Source: an uncultured Gammaproteobacteria bacterium (GTDB taxonomy: Bacteria; Pseudomonadota; Gammaproteobacteria; Arenicellales; Poriferihabitantaceae). From it: 64,000 nt of DNA. The notes beneath the pieces were generated by a model, which saw nothing but the letters and a program-made list of their open reading frames with translations, had not been told where the DNA came from and ran no database searches. The stretch spans positions 1 to 64,000 of the forward strand of contig CAMYNW010000014.1 in NCBI GenBank assembly GCA_947259885.1, written 5' to 3'. Both the position numbers and the translations under genes were made by a program. This document shows, piece after piece, positions 44,026-54,051 of this stretch (position 1 is its first letter; each line of letters starts with the position of its first letter).

Positions 44026-45012
44026 TCAACGGTGCGGTATTTTAGGCCTACGGTATGCAGTTCTCGCTCGTAATGCCATTTCTCGCCTGAGAATGTATAA
44101 GTTACTACCGATCAATAAGGTGATCCCAAAAATCGTCCATATCGACGGCAGTTCTCGCCATAAAACGAATCCGAACAATGCACCCCAGACAATATACAGG
44201 TATTCAAACGGCGCCACGGCGCTGAATTCGGCAACCATATAGGCTTTTACCAGCAAGTAGAATCCTCCTGCGGCAATAAAGCCTAGCAGCACCATCATCC
44301 ATTGATCAATTTCTGTAGGATTGGTCCAACGCCGTAATAAAAAAGCCAGTTGAACAGGGCCCTCCTCATTCCCCTCAAAAAATACGAGCACTAGGGCGCT
44401 GACCAGGATGCTCCACGCTAGAAAAGTAGCCATCGAGTAGAAAGCTGCCGTAATGGCTGAGTCCCGCGCATCGATATAACGTGTCGATATTGTGGAAATT
44501 GCATAAGTAAAGGCTGCTGTTAACGCGAGAACTACTGACAAATTGTTAAAGTAACCCTTTGGACCGACAACCATGGTAATGGCAACGAAACCGATCAACA
44601 CAGCACACCATCGTCGCCATCCTACTGACTCACGAAACAGGATTGCTGACAATGCTGTCACCATAATCGGTGCCGAGAATGTGATTGTCGCGGCGTCGGC
44701 CAAGGGTAATCCTGTCAATGCCATGTAGTAGCAAAGGTAGGATAAAAAGCCGCAGGTGCCTTTAAATATTATTGGCCAAAGATTGTGTACCTTGAATGAA
44801 GTGCCATTTTTGGTGGCCAGAATTACCGTTAGCATAATGAGCAAAGCGGTAACGCTACGAGTGAAAACGATTTGCAGGACCGAGTAGCGATCACTGAAAG
44901 ACTTGATGATTACGTCCTGGACGGAGAACAGGAATAAACCGAGGCTTACAGAATAAATGCCTGACACGGAGTCCGACGGAATTAGTCGAGCCACTCCGTG
45001 TTTGCCGGTCAT
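44026..45012 (-). CDS. EamA-family (DMT superfamily) transporter
   Basis: A 328-residue protein with ten predicted membrane segments in two EamA repeats (for example PIIFKGTCGFLSYLCYYMAL with PLADAATITFSAPIMVTALSA in the first half, and FSAVAPFEYLYIVWGALFGFV in the second). These transporters export or import small metabolites; the substrate is unknown. The start is uncertain because several ATGs could serve. Confidence 0.85.
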   Translation of the reverse strand: MTGKHGVARLIPSDSVSGIYSVSLGLFLFSVQDVIIKSFSDRYSVLQIVFTRSVTALLIMLTVILATKNGTSFKVHNLWPIIFKGTCGFLSYLCYYMALTGLPLADAATITFSAPIMVTALSAILFRESVGWRRWCAVLIGFVAITMVVGPKGYFNNLSVVLALTAAFTYAISTISTRYIDARDSAITAAFYSMATFLAWSILVSALVLVFFEGNEEGPVQLAFLLRRWTNPTEIDQWMMVLLGFIAAGGFYLLVKAYMVAEFSAVAPFEYLYIVWGALFGFVLWRELPSIWTIFGITLLIGSNLYILRREMALRARTAYRRPKIPHR

Positions 45013-45364
45013 GGTTGGTACGCAGCCATTTGCCTTTTGGCCGGAGTTGGGCTCCTGTGTGAATTGACCATCGAAGTATCTTCACTTTATGTCCCACGGG
45101 ACGTTACTCCTCTTACGACCTCATCCACAAGCAAAATTTGCGACAGGTGTGACGCTTTCAGGGTTTTCTGCGATTCTTTCCCTGCAAAGCAAACATCCAA
45201 TCACCCAAGCATATTCTGATTAGACCCGTATCGGACTGCATCTTTGTGCTGATAGGTACTTTTAGAAACGGGTCAAAATTAAATCAGTTGCTCCCCTTAC
45301 ACTGTTTGTTATCGTATCCTTGGGGAGCGTCTGCATTAATGGCTTTTAACGAGGAGACTGAGTT
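45013..45364. other. Intergenic region between divergent transporter genes
   Basis: A divergent spacer of 352 bases holding the promoters of the EamA gene and the antiporter gene. The antiporter ribosome binding site GAGGAG is at about 45351. No RNA gene, hairpin or convincing small gene was found. Confidence 0.4.
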
Positions 45365-47167
45365 TTGGATACACATGGTTTGATGTTCAACGTCGTGGTA
45401 TATCTTTCTGCTGCTGTAATAGCTGTCCCAGTATTTGCTCGTCTGGGTCTTGGTTCTGTTTTAGGCTATTTGGTTGCCGGGATTTGTATTGGTCCTTTCG
45501 GACTTGGACTGATCACTAACGTTGAAGATATTCTCCACTTTTCCGAATTTGGGGTCGTGCTTCTGTTATTTCTGATCGGGCTCGAACTTGAACCGCGAAA
45601 GCTGTGGAACATGCGCCGCCCTATTCTCGGCACTGGTGGTCTGCAGGTTATTAGTACTGCGGTCTTACTATTTGTAATCGCAATGTCTGTTGGTCTCAGA
45701 TGGCAGACCGCAGTGGTAGCAGCACTCGGCCTGGCGCTCTCTTCGACCGCTATTGCGCTGCAGATATTGGGAGAGAAAAGTCTGCTGGGTACTCCTGCGG
45801 GACGCACTGGATTTTCGATTTTGCTGTTTCAGGATATTGCGGTCATACCAATTATCGCGGTTATTCCTCTATTGGGATTTGAGCTGATTAATGAACAAGG
45901 AGGCAGTGGGGAACTTTCCACTCTAACCATCATTGGTGTAATAACCATAATATTTGTTGTCGGCAGATTCTTCCTACATCAGGTAATGCGGATTGTGGCA
46001 TCGACTCATCTTCGAGAAGTGTTCACTGCCCTTTCTCTTTTGCTTGTATTCGGCATTGCAATGTTCATGGATTCAATCGGCGTTTCAATGGCGCTGGGAG
46101 CTTTTGTTGCAGGTGTGCTGATGGCAGATTCTCCTTATCGTCACGCACTTGAATCGGATATCGAACCTTTTAAAGGACTGCTACTGGGGCTGTTTTTTAT
46201 TTCTGTGGGGATGTCCATGGATTTCGCTCTATTGTTCGAAAATCCAATGATCATAGTAGCAATAACGCTCACTCTGATGCTGGTTAAATCGGCTGTGCTT
46301 TATATTATCGCCAGGGCGAGTAGACTTCCTGAGAGTCAACGATGGTTTTTTCCTATTCTTCTTTGCCAGGGAGGTGAATTCGGATTTGTCCTTTTTGGTT
46401 TTGCAAATGCTGCGGGTGCAATGGAGTCCTCTATTGCAAGCCTGTTGATATTGTCGGTTGCATTGTCGATGGCTCTGACCCCGATACTCATGTTGATGCA
46501 TAGTCGATTCATAGAACCACGATTTCACTTAATTGATGAAATGGAGGTAGAACAATTTGATGAAACAGATAATCCTGTCATTATTATCGGGTTTGGACGT
46601 TTTGGTCAGGTCGTAGGCAGATTGCTTCTTGCCAATAAGATTACGCCCACATTGATTGATCATAATCCGGAACAATTGGAGCGTGTTCGTCGGTTCGGCT
46701 ACAAATCATATTATGGCGATGCACTAAGACTGGATGTGCTGCAAGCAGCCGGAGCTGATAGGGCTAAGATTATTGTTTTAGCAGTAGATGATCCCGTAGT
46801 GGTCAATCAGGCAGTAATGTTAATCAGGTCCTCTTTTCCTCAGGCCAAAATTATGGCCAGAGCCTATGATCGAGGGCATGCCATGGAGTTAATCGACGTT
46901 AGTATTGATGGTTTTACACGAGAAACATTTTATTCCGCGCTCGAAATGGGCAAAGAAACGCTAGTCAACCTTGGGTATGATAAGAATTTTGCCGCCAAAC
47001 AAGCTGAAACGATGCGAATAATGGACTTGGAGACGCTGCATGAGCAGGTCAAGGTCCGGCACGATGAAAAAGCGATCATATCGATCGCGCATACTGCACG
47101 TGAAAACCTGGAACAAACTTTATCGGCAGATATTGGCGAAAATCCTCACTTAGATTCGTCCAAATAG
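45365..47167 (+). CDS. Monovalent cation:proton antiporter-2 family protein (KefB/KefC-like) with TrkA-N domain
   Basis: A 600-residue protein starting at TTG 45365, with GAGGAG 8 bases upstream. Residues 1-380 contain about 12 membrane helices of the CPA2 antiporter (LGYLVAGICIGPFGLG, LSSTAIALQILGE, LFQDIAVIPII, SDIEPFKGLLLGLFFISVGM). From about residue 395 a TrkA-N domain binds NAD or glutathione-type ligands (PVIIIGFGRFGQVVGRLL). It likely exports K+ in exchange for protons when gated, as in electrophile stress. The gene ends one base from the convergent yifB stop. No KefF/KefG partner is nearby. Confidence 0.9.
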   Translation: MDTHGLMFNVVVYLSAAVIAVPVFARLGLGSVLGYLVAGICIGPFGLGLITNVEDILHFSEFGVVLLLFLIGLELEPRKLWNMRRPILGTGGLQVISTAVLLFVIAMSVGLRWQTAVVAALGLALSSTAIALQILGEKSLLGTPAGRTGFSILLFQDIAVIPIIAVIPLLGFELINEQGGSGELSTLTIIGVITIIFVVGRFFLHQVMRIVASTHLREVFTALSLLLVFGIAMFMDSIGVSMALGAFVAGVLMADSPYRHALESDIEPFKGLLLGLFFISVGMSMDFALLFENPMIIVAITLTLMLVKSAVLYIIARASRLPESQRWFFPILLCQGGEFGFVLFGFANAAGAMESSIASLLILSVALSMALTPILMLMHSRFIEPRFHLIDEMEVEQFDETDNPVIIIGFGRFGQVVGRLLLANKITPTLIDHNPEQLERVRRFGYKSYYGDALRLDVLQAAGADRAKIIVLAVDDPVVVNQAVMLIRSSFPQAKIMARAYDRGHAMELIDVSIDGFTRETFYSALEMGKETLVNLGYDKNFAAKQAETMRIMDLETLHEQVKVRHDEKAIISIAHTARENLEQTLSADIGENPHLDSSK

Positions 47168-47168
47168 A

Positions 47169-48677
47169 TCAAGCATAATTACGACTGGAGTCTGTACAAC
47201 GAAGTTTGACGGCGTGAAGCAGGTCGGTGTCTTGTATGCGTTCATGGCCATTCAGGTCCGCTACCGTTCGGGCCAGTTTCAAAATACGGTGGCTGCCCCT
47301 GCTGGAAAGCATGAAACGATTGACTACGTTTTCAAGCAGTTCCGCTTGACTGATACTCAAGCTGCAGTAGCGTTGTATTCCTGAGGTATTCAGAAAGCCA
47401 TTGGGGGTCTGTTGCCGCCGTAGTTGCCTTACCCGGGCCCGCTCAACTCGGTCCCGTATTGCCGTGCTGCTTTCGGAATCGCTGATCGGGCTGAGCAGCG
47501 CCGATTGCTTGATAGGATAAACAGACAGGTGCATATCAATGCGGTCTAGCAAAGGACCTGAAAGTCGTGCCTGATATCTATCGATCTGCTGTGGCGTGCA
47601 GTGACATCTGTTTGCGTTACCCAAGTAACCACATGGACAAGGATTGGCGGCGGCGACCAGCAGGAAACGGGCCATAAAACTAGACTGACGTGCCGCCCTC
47701 GAGATATGCACCGATCCGGATTCCATTGGCTCTCTAAGTAATTCGAGTACATGTCGCTGGAATTCCGGTAATTCGTCCAGGAATAGCACACCATTATGCG
47801 CCAGGGACACTTCGCCCGGCGCCGGATTGCTTCCACCTCCAATGATTGCCGCACCTGAGGCACTGTGATGGGGTGCTCGGAACGGTCTCTTTCGCCAATG
47901 ACAGAGCTGAAACCCTTGGTGACTCAATGAAGAAATTGCCGCGGATTCTAAAGCCTCGCCTACGGACATGGTCGGAAGTATGCTGCCAAGTCGGCTTGCC
48001 AACATTGTTTTTCCTGCGCCTGGTGGGCCTGTCATGAGCAGACTATGGTGCCCCGCTGCGGCAATTTCCATCGCCCGTTTGGTAAATTGCTGTCCGATGA
48101 CGTCACCGAAGTCTGGTGATTCATGCGACGCTGGAATTGGAGTAGGGTCTGGTTGTGCAAGAGTTGACAGACCGTTTAGCGCGGCTGCCACTTCGCTCAA
48201 TGTCGAGGCCTGTCTTATCGAGACCTCGTCGGCGAGAGCCGCCTGTTTTGCGCTTCCCGTTGGCAGTACTAATAGCTTGGTGGATCCACGAAGCGCTAGT
48301 GCAGCGATCAAAGCACCACGTATATCTCTCAGCGCTCCAGATAAAGCAAGCTCGCCAAGGAAAACATACTGCTGTGTATCATTACCACGCACCTGCCCCG
48401 ATGCCATGAGAATTCCAAGGGCAATCGCAAGATCGAACCTACCTCCTTCCTTTGGCAGGTCAGCGGGCGCAAGATTAACCGTGATTCTTTTTCGCGGAAA
48501 ATCAAAGCCTGAGTTCAAGATTGCGCCACGTACCCGGTCGCGGCTTTCCTTTACCGCTTTTTCAGGCAATCCGACGATGGAGCATGAGGGTAATCCGCGC
48601 GCGAGATGTACTTCTACGGTAACCACTGGCGCAGTAGTCCCTACGCCTGCACGGCTATATACGACTGATAGTGACAT
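47169..48677 (-). CDS. comM: YifB/ComM-family AAA+ ATPase (Mg-chelatase-like)
   Basis: A 502-residue cytoplasmic ATPase. The N-terminal Lon-protease-like part runs from MSLSVVYSRAGVG through LAPADLPKEGGRFDLAIALGI. Then comes the AAA+ core: Walker A GPPGAGKTML, GEVSLAHNGVLFLDELPEFQ, NPCPCGYLG, and RIDMHLSVYPI. ComM promotes branch migration of recombination intermediates during natural transformation. It follows ubiK on the same strand with 46 bases between them. Confidence 0.93.
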   Translation of the reverse strand: MSLSVVYSRAGVGTTAPVVTVEVHLARGLPSCSIVGLPEKAVKESRDRVRGAILNSGFDFPRKRITVNLAPADLPKEGGRFDLAIALGILMASGQVRGNDTQQYVFLGELALSGALRDIRGALIAALALRGSTKLLVLPTGSAKQAALADEVSIRQASTLSEVAAALNGLSTLAQPDPTPIPASHESPDFGDVIGQQFTKRAMEIAAAGHHSLLMTGPPGAGKTMLASRLGSILPTMSVGEALESAAISSLSHQGFQLCHWRKRPFRAPHHSASGAAIIGGGSNPAPGEVSLAHNGVLFLDELPEFQRHVLELLREPMESGSVHISRAARQSSFMARFLLVAAANPCPCGYLGNANRCHCTPQQIDRYQARLSGPLLDRIDMHLSVYPIKQSALLSPISDSESSTAIRDRVERARVRQLRRQQTPNGFLNTSGIQRYCSLSISQAELLENVVNRFMLSSRGSHRILKLARTVADLNGHERIQDTDLLHAVKLRCTDSSRNYA

Positions 48678-48723
48678 TCCATTGTCTCCCTATTTCTACA
48701 TTAAAACTTATCCTTTCCCGATA

Positions 48724-48951
48724 TTACTGATTCTTCTGATGTTTTTCCAGTTCTTCGATTTGCTGCTCAAGTTGGTTTACCCGTTCCCGGGTGCGTCTCA
48801 ATATCTTCTCCTGAATTTCGAGCTGTTCCCTGGTGGCAAGATTCATCTGCTCAAAATGGCCTTGAATAACCGCTTCTATATTTTTCTTTTGTTCTTCTCT
48901 AGCTTCAGATGGAAGCAAATTCAGAATCGAGTCGACTAGTTGATTCAGCAT
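48724..48951 (-). CDS. ubiK: Ubiquinone biosynthesis accessory factor UbiK (BMFP domain)
   Basis: A 75-residue coiled-coil protein beginning MLNQLVDSILNLLPSEARE and ending in a leucine-zipper-like helix (LRRTRERVNQLEQQIEELEK). This matches the BMFP family (YqiC/UbiK), which binds UbiJ and helps late steps of aerobic ubiquinone synthesis. Neighbours are comM and surA; the ubiJ gene is not in the window. Length and sequence are ordinary for the family. Confidence 0.88.
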   Translation of the reverse strand: MLNQLVDSILNLLPSEAREEQKKNIEAVIQGHFEQMNLATREQLEIQEKILRRTRERVNQLEQQIEELEKHQKNQ

Positions 48952-48972
48952 TCGATTATTGATTCGCTAATA

Positions 48973-50265
48973 TCAGACGCCGACGTATTCAACAAACGCC
49001 TGTTCGCGTACCGTACGGAACCAATTGCTGAATAATTCCTCTGCTTTTCGGCGGAAGATTTCCTCTCGCGCAAGATCTTCAGCATTTTCATTCGACATAT
49101 CGGTTTGGCGTCGATCCACAACCTGGATGATATGAAATCCAAAGCGAGTCTTTACAGGTTCGCTTATGCTACCGACTGGTAACGATTCAGCTGTTTGGCG
49201 AAAGCTGGGTACGACATCTCCTGGACCAATCCACCCTAGCGAACCGCCGTTCTGTCGCGATTGTGAATCATCGGAATAGAGCCTGGCTAGCTTTTCAAAC
49301 GACTCACCGTTTTGCAGCTGTTGATAAAGATCCAGAGCAAGTGTCTCCGCCTCTTCAGAGGTGTTGTTGTCGTTAGGCTGAATTAAAATATGTTTTACCA
49401 GAAGCTGGTCGATCAGTTGGCCACTGCCCTTGAGATCATGAAGCTTTAGAAGATGCAGGCCATTATCACTTTGTAACACACCAGAAATATTAGCAGTAGA
49501 AGGGTTCATCTCGCGCAGCGCATCAATAAATAATTTCGGCAACTGGTCTGAGGTTCGCCATCCTAGATAACCTTTGTCGTCCTTATCGGATGCGTCAGAA
49601 AAGCTCATTACCGCTTGTTCGAACGGTTGTCCTTCAGTAATCGCTTTTCGAATAAATTCCATGTTTTCCTTTTCTGATTTAATTTCCTCGTCGGATTTTC
49701 CTTGGGTCAGCACAATTAGATGAGAGATCTCATAAGATTCATCAGAGCTCTGTAATTCCGAATGAGAATTTAAATAATTTTCGATCTCCAGGTCACTGAC
49801 AACGACTCTTGAATTCGCCACCGCATCTACTAGTTTCCGAATTAACTGCTGTACCCGAAGACTTTCACGAAACTGATCGTAGGTAAAACCATCGTTCTCT
49901 AACTGGGCGATCAGAGATTCGACTGTCAGATCATTTTGTTGTGCAATTAACTGTACTGCACCATCAATTTCTCCTTCACTAACCTGGATGCCGCGCGCTA
50001 AAGCCTGAGAGGTTTGTATCCGTTCGTCGATCATTCTCTCGAGTATTCGCGGATTTACTTGACCGGAGTATTTACCCAGATTCCGATTCTCAAGGCGTTG
50101 TTGTTCATGTCTAGAGACGTACTCACTGAGCGTGATTGCTTCGCTATTCACTATCGCGATGACTTGATCGATAGTCTGAGTTTGAGCGATCGCAGAACTA
50201 CCTCCAATAGCTCCTGTAGTGATTGCGAATACAAATAGGAGATACTTAATTTGACAAAAATTCAC
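48973..50265 (-). CDS. surA: Periplasmic chaperone and peptidyl-prolyl isomerase SurA
   Basis: A 430-residue protein with a signal peptide (cleavage near AIA-QT), an N-terminal chaperone part (QVIAIVNSEAITLSEY, MIDERIQTSQALARG), two parvulin domains (about 170-270 and 280-385; second one SRQNGGSLGWIGPGDVVPSF, FGFHIIQVV) and a C-terminal helix. SurA escorts outer-membrane beta-barrels to the BAM complex, including LptD, whose gene is immediately upstream with 14 bases between them. PdxA and KsgA, often next in enterobacteria, are absent. Confidence 0.95.
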   Translation of the reverse strand: MNFCQIKYLLFVFAITTGAIGGSSAIAQTQTIDQVIAIVNSEAITLSEYVSRHEQQRLENRNLGKYSGQVNPRILERMIDERIQTSQALARGIQVSEGEIDGAVQLIAQQNDLTVESLIAQLENDGFTYDQFRESLRVQQLIRKLVDAVANSRVVVSDLEIENYLNSHSELQSSDESYEISHLIVLTQGKSDEEIKSEKENMEFIRKAITEGQPFEQAVMSFSDASDKDDKGYLGWRTSDQLPKLFIDALREMNPSTANISGVLQSDNGLHLLKLHDLKGSGQLIDQLLVKHILIQPNDNNTSEEAETLALDLYQQLQNGESFEKLARLYSDDSQSRQNGGSLGWIGPGDVVPSFRQTAESLPVGSISEPVKTRFGFHIIQVVDRRQTDMSNENAEDLAREEIFRRKAEELFSNWFRTVREQAFVEYVGV

Positions 50266-50279
50266 TTGAATAATATTAA

Positions 50280-52622
50280 TTAGAGGCCTGAACGGATTCT
50301 GCCAAGGTCATCGAGTTCGAGTGTAATCAGGAACCTGTCTTTAAACTCTCCAGCACCATCAAGATACCTCTGGGCGGTAGTCCTAACCGCCCAGCAGCAG
50401 CCGTCATAACTAATCCCAATTGCAGCGGCTCGAAGGTCGCTATCTTCAAGCGAATAGGCGCTTTGGACATCCAGTTGCCAACGTGGCCCCAATGGCGTTT
50501 CAAAATCCAGGTTGACTTGCTCTGAGCCACCGATAACCTCAGAATATGCAATAGACGCGTTTCGCCGCAGGCTGTTATTGTAGTCCGCGGCGAAACGTAA
50601 TACACCAAAATCATCTAGTTGATTGTCCCAAAGGGTAAATCCGGTAAGGCTCCAATCTTGATTGAGATTAGCCGTCAATTCCGCGATAAAGTCGGAGGTA
50701 TCTTCGGTGTCAGGTTCAGCTTCAGGATCCAAACTTATGACACGATCGGAAATGTAGAAAATCTGTCCCAGGCTTAGTTTCATTCTCTGACTACCGTCGT
50801 TATCGTTGACAATTCGACTAGTCAAACCGAGGCTGACCTGCTCGGTATCTCCGACACGGTCACCACCGAAAAATCTGTTTTCCCGGAAAAACTGACCAAA
50901 ACTGCTGGGAGTGTTTTCGCCGGTATCAAAGATCGGAAAATCATTCTGCTCAGATTTATCGGGAACATTAAGATAATAAAGTCTGGGTTCAAGAGTCTGA
51001 AAATACGGCGTCCCGCCAGATTCAAAAAGTCGCTCAAAAGTCAGGCCGCTGTCAATGCTATATGCTGGAATAGAGGCGGACGGTGAGCTATCAGATTCTG
51101 CGTTATCAAGAGAATAGCTGATGCTGTAAAGTGATATCCGGGGTTCGATGTAGCCGTAGATTTTCTCAAGTGGTGCTGAAATGTAAGGATTCAGTCTGGT
51201 ACGAGAACCGGTCACGCGGGTGCCATCGTCCGCATCGAATTGGGTAAAGTTTGTCAGAACGCCGCCTTTGAACACACCGAGCTTTTGCGGTTTCAGGTTG
51301 AAGTTTACCGACGGTAATATATCGAATGGCAAACTGGACTCATCGATATCATTATTAACGGACTCAACACTCTGCACTCGGGCATTGAAATTAATATACT
51401 CTCCATTGCGGGATAGCCTTGCCCTTTGTGGCACATAGCTTGAAGCAACAATATCCACGTTATTTGCGAAGTCCCGCAGATACTCACTGTCTGATACTTC
51501 TTGCAGATCGACTTCAGCACGCCAGTCATCGGCAAAGGTTTGTCGGTGATCAAAACCAAAGGCATAGCGGTCTTCATTAAGAAACTCATCATCTGATGGT
51601 AGAAATTCTGCCTTGAGCGAACCTTCAGTGTCTTTGGCGATATATCTTAACTCTGAATAGAGTTGAACTCCGCGTTTTGCCAGAATCCGCGGGGTAATCG
51701 TGGCATCCACCTGCGGTGCGATATTTATGTAGTAAGGAACTTCCAGGATAAAACCAGAATTGGTTTCACTACCGATTGCAGGAAACAGAAAACCAGTTTT
51801 CCGTTCATCGTTTATTGGAAAAGAAACTGTGGGAAAATAAAAAATTGGCACATTTTTTAGTCGTACTGTCATATTCTTGGCCGTTCCAATGCCAGAGGCA
51901 TGATCGAGCTCAATTCTTTTGGCGCTTAACGTGACATCCTCATTACCATCAGCGCAAGTAGTCATCACCGCATTCTGCAATACTTGGAAATCTTTTCCTT
52001 CAAATTGTATTGATTCTCCGGCGGCTCTTGCGCGCTGGTAGTAAACCTTCTCCTTCTCCTCATCAGACTTTTTCTGTTTCCTTATATCGACTCTATTGCG
52101 AAAGGGCGCAAAAACCGAATAGTCCTCAACAAATCCTAAACTGCGACGATTTAGATACTCTGGGTTGGTGTCAACAATTTTAATTTTGACCTGCTCTGCA
52201 TTCCCGATGAACGTATCGACTTCGATGTTCATTGAATCAGCCTGAATTTCATCCCCATTGGAAGTATAAAATTTGACGTTTCCACTGGCCAATGCCTGGT
52301 AACTCTCCTGGTCGTACTCTATGTTATCGGCATATACACCACGATTTCCTTGTATCACCTGGGCGTTACCCCGTAATGTGATTTTTGATCCATCGTCGGT
52401 TTCAATCTCGTCGGCCTGAATAGCCGTAGGTTGTTCGTCCAGATTCCCTCCAGGGGCATCACGCAGTGCCTGTGGCACATCGATAAGGCCAGGCATACAG
52501 ACCGCAATATCGGCAAACCCCACAGGCTCACCCTCTTGAGCATTAACCAGTATCGGCGCTGTTCCAAGAGACAGACTGAACAAGCTAACGGACAAGAACT
52601 TCAGATAGTTTCTGTGGATCAT
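50280..52622 (-). CDS. lptD: LPS assembly outer-membrane protein LptD
   Basis: A 780-residue outer-membrane barrel that inserts lipopolysaccharide into the outer leaflet together with LptE. The signal peptide ends near residue 29 (NAQ-EG). An OstA-type periplasmic domain covers about 60-200 (IQADEIETDDGSKITLRGNA). The barrel contains PIFYFPTVSFPINDERKTGF and ends in LDDLGRIRSGL. Four cysteines, C42, C223 and the adjacent pair C742-C743 (GCCWAV), match the pattern used for the essential disulfides. An insertion of charged residues is seen around 180-195 (RKQKKSDEEKEK). Confidence 0.95.
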   Translation of the reverse strand: MIHRNYLKFLSVSLFSLSLGTAPILVNAQEGEPVGFADIAVCMPGLIDVPQALRDAPGGNLDEQPTAIQADEIETDDGSKITLRGNAQVIQGNRGVYADNIEYDQESYQALASGNVKFYTSNGDEIQADSMNIEVDTFIGNAEQVKIKIVDTNPEYLNRRSLGFVEDYSVFAPFRNRVDIRKQKKSDEEKEKVYYQRARAAGESIQFEGKDFQVLQNAVMTTCADGNEDVTLSAKRIELDHASGIGTAKNMTVRLKNVPIFYFPTVSFPINDERKTGFLFPAIGSETNSGFILEVPYYINIAPQVDATITPRILAKRGVQLYSELRYIAKDTEGSLKAEFLPSDDEFLNEDRYAFGFDHRQTFADDWRAEVDLQEVSDSEYLRDFANNVDIVASSYVPQRARLSRNGEYINFNARVQSVESVNNDIDESSLPFDILPSVNFNLKPQKLGVFKGGVLTNFTQFDADDGTRVTGSRTRLNPYISAPLEKIYGYIEPRISLYSISYSLDNAESDSSPSASIPAYSIDSGLTFERLFESGGTPYFQTLEPRLYYLNVPDKSEQNDFPIFDTGENTPSSFGQFFRENRFFGGDRVGDTEQVSLGLTSRIVNDNDGSQRMKLSLGQIFYISDRVISLDPEAEPDTEDTSDFIAELTANLNQDWSLTGFTLWDNQLDDFGVLRFAADYNNSLRRNASIAYSEVIGGSEQVNLDFETPLGPRWQLDVQSAYSLEDSDLRAAAIGISYDGCCWAVRTTAQRYLDGAGEFKDRFLITLELDDLGRIRSGL

Positions 52623-52744
52623 GTTGGAGACAGTGAGGTGGCGAGTTCGATAAGCGGATTATAGGGTTTCAACCGTTTATAATCCACGTTGACAATATGT
52701 TCTGTCACATACTATCAATACCAACTATGACTGAGATCCGGCGG

Positions 52745-53446
52745 ATGAAAACGGCAATGATTTTGGCTGCCGGGCGAGGACAAAGGCTGCGACCGCTCAC
52801 GGATACAACTCCAAAGCCGTTAATCAAAGTTGGGTCGCGTTCATTGGTGGAGCATCACCTTCGAGCCCTGAAAGAGGCGGGGTTCACTGAAATTGTGATT
52901 AACCTTTGCCATCTCGGCGAAAAAATTAGTAAATATCTTGGTGATGGCGAGCGATTTGGCGTCAAAATCAGTTATTCCTGGGAACCTCCCGGTGCGCTCG
53001 AAACGGCAGGTGGCATTCGGCATGCTCTAGAATTACTCGATACGGATCAGTTTTTAGTGGTGAATGGAGATATTCGATGTGATTTAGCGTTTGAGAATCT
53101 CACCCTGCCAGACGATTCTGCCATGCATTTAGTTCTGGTACCTAATCCTGCAGATCATATTGAGGGTGATTTCAGTTTAGACTCTGCATTTTCGCCAGCA
53201 CGTCTTTGTATCCAAAACCCGGACGGTCCAACCTACACATTCTCTGGAATCGGCATCTATAAAAGATCTGTTTTTCAGGGCTTGTTAGACCGGGTCCAGC
53301 CCCTGGCTCCTATTATTGCGCAAAACATCAAACTCAATCTGGCTACCGCTGAGATCTACCAAGGACACTGGTTTGATATTGGCACTGCAGAGCGACTTGC
53401 GAAAGCGCGTGAAGCTGAACCGGTTCAGTCGATTGAATCCCATTGA
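52745..53446 (+). CDS. murU: N-acetylmuramate-1-phosphate uridylyltransferase MurU
   Basis: From the ATG at 52745 it has 233 residues. The nucleotidyltransferase start MKTAMILAAGRGQRLRPLTD and TPKPLIKVG are followed by LVVNGDIRCDL, with the Asp that binds the metal, and HWFDIGTAERL. This is the MurU branch of sugar-nucleotide transferases, used in peptidoglycan recycling that bypasses de novo UDP-MurNAc synthesis. It is divergent from lptD, as in pseudomonads, but the kinase AmgK that normally precedes it is missing. Its end overlaps lipB by 22 bases on the opposite strand. Confidence 0.85.
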   Translation: MKTAMILAAGRGQRLRPLTDTTPKPLIKVGSRSLVEHHLRALKEAGFTEIVINLCHLGEKISKYLGDGERFGVKISYSWEPPGALETAGGIRHALELLDTDQFLVVNGDIRCDLAFENLTLPDDSAMHLVLVPNPADHIEGDFSLDSAFSPARLCIQNPDGPTYTFSGIGIYKRSVFQGLLDRVQPLAPIIAQNIKLNLATAEIYQGHWFDIGTAERLAKAREAEPVQSIESH

Positions 53447-54051
53447 AACTGCTTTTGCATTGTGTCAATTAAATCGTCACCAACTTGACGAATGTTGTGG
53501 TGTATTCCTAAATCAGTGAGCTGTGTAACCGTCATTCCCGGATATCCACACGGGTCAATCAACTGAAATGGTGTGAGATCCATGTCCACGTTGAGGCTTA
53601 GTCCATGAAAGCACTTGCCGTTGCGGATTCGCAGGCCAAGGGCGGCAATTTTAGCGCTATTGACGTATACCCCAGGAGCACCTTGCCTTCGTTCACTTAA
53701 AAGTCCATAACTACCTAACAATTGGATAATCGCCTGTTCCACATGGTTGACTAATGATTTTGGACCAATCCCAAGGCGTTTAATATCGAACAGTAGATAA
53801 GCAATTAATTGCCCTGGCCCGTGATAGCTGATCTGACCCCCACGACTGCTCTTTACCACCGGAATACCGGTCGGATTTGTGCGCGGCTGTTGGTTACAAC
53901 TAGTTCCTTGTGTGAAAACAGGATGGTGTTGCAATAACCACAGCTCATCGTCGGTGTCTTTGGTGCGACCGTCGGTGAATGCAAGCATTTCATTGGCCAC
54001 CTGAACATAGTCTCGAAAGCCGCTCCTGCGAATTCTGCAGGACTTGTTCAT
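53425..54051 (-). CDS. lipB: Octanoyltransferase LipB
   Basis: A 208-residue cytoplasmic enzyme moving octanoyl from acyl-carrier protein to lipoyl-domain lysines, the first step of lipoate synthesis. Signature segments are RGGQISYHGPGQLIAYLLFD, K134 (NSAKIAALGLRI) and the acyl-accepting C168 (LIDPCGYPG). The ATG overlaps the ybeD stop in an ATGA, so the two are coupled. LipA is not in the window. Length is normal. Confidence 0.94.
   Translation of the reverse strand: MNKSCRIRRSGFRDYVQVANEMLAFTDGRTKDTDDELWLLQHHPVFTQGTSCNQQPRTNPTGIPVVKSSRGGQISYHGPGQLIAYLLFDIKRLGIGPKSLVNHVEQAIIQLLGSYGLLSERRQGAPGVYVNSAKIAALGLRIRNGKCFHGLSLNVDMDLTPFQLIDPCGYPGMTVTQLTDLGIHHNIRQVGDDLIDTMQKQFQWDSID

Noticed and set aside
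45466..45807. 113-codon open frame antisense to the antiporter gene
   Set aside because: Shadow of a membrane-protein coding sequence, without motif or ribosome binding site.
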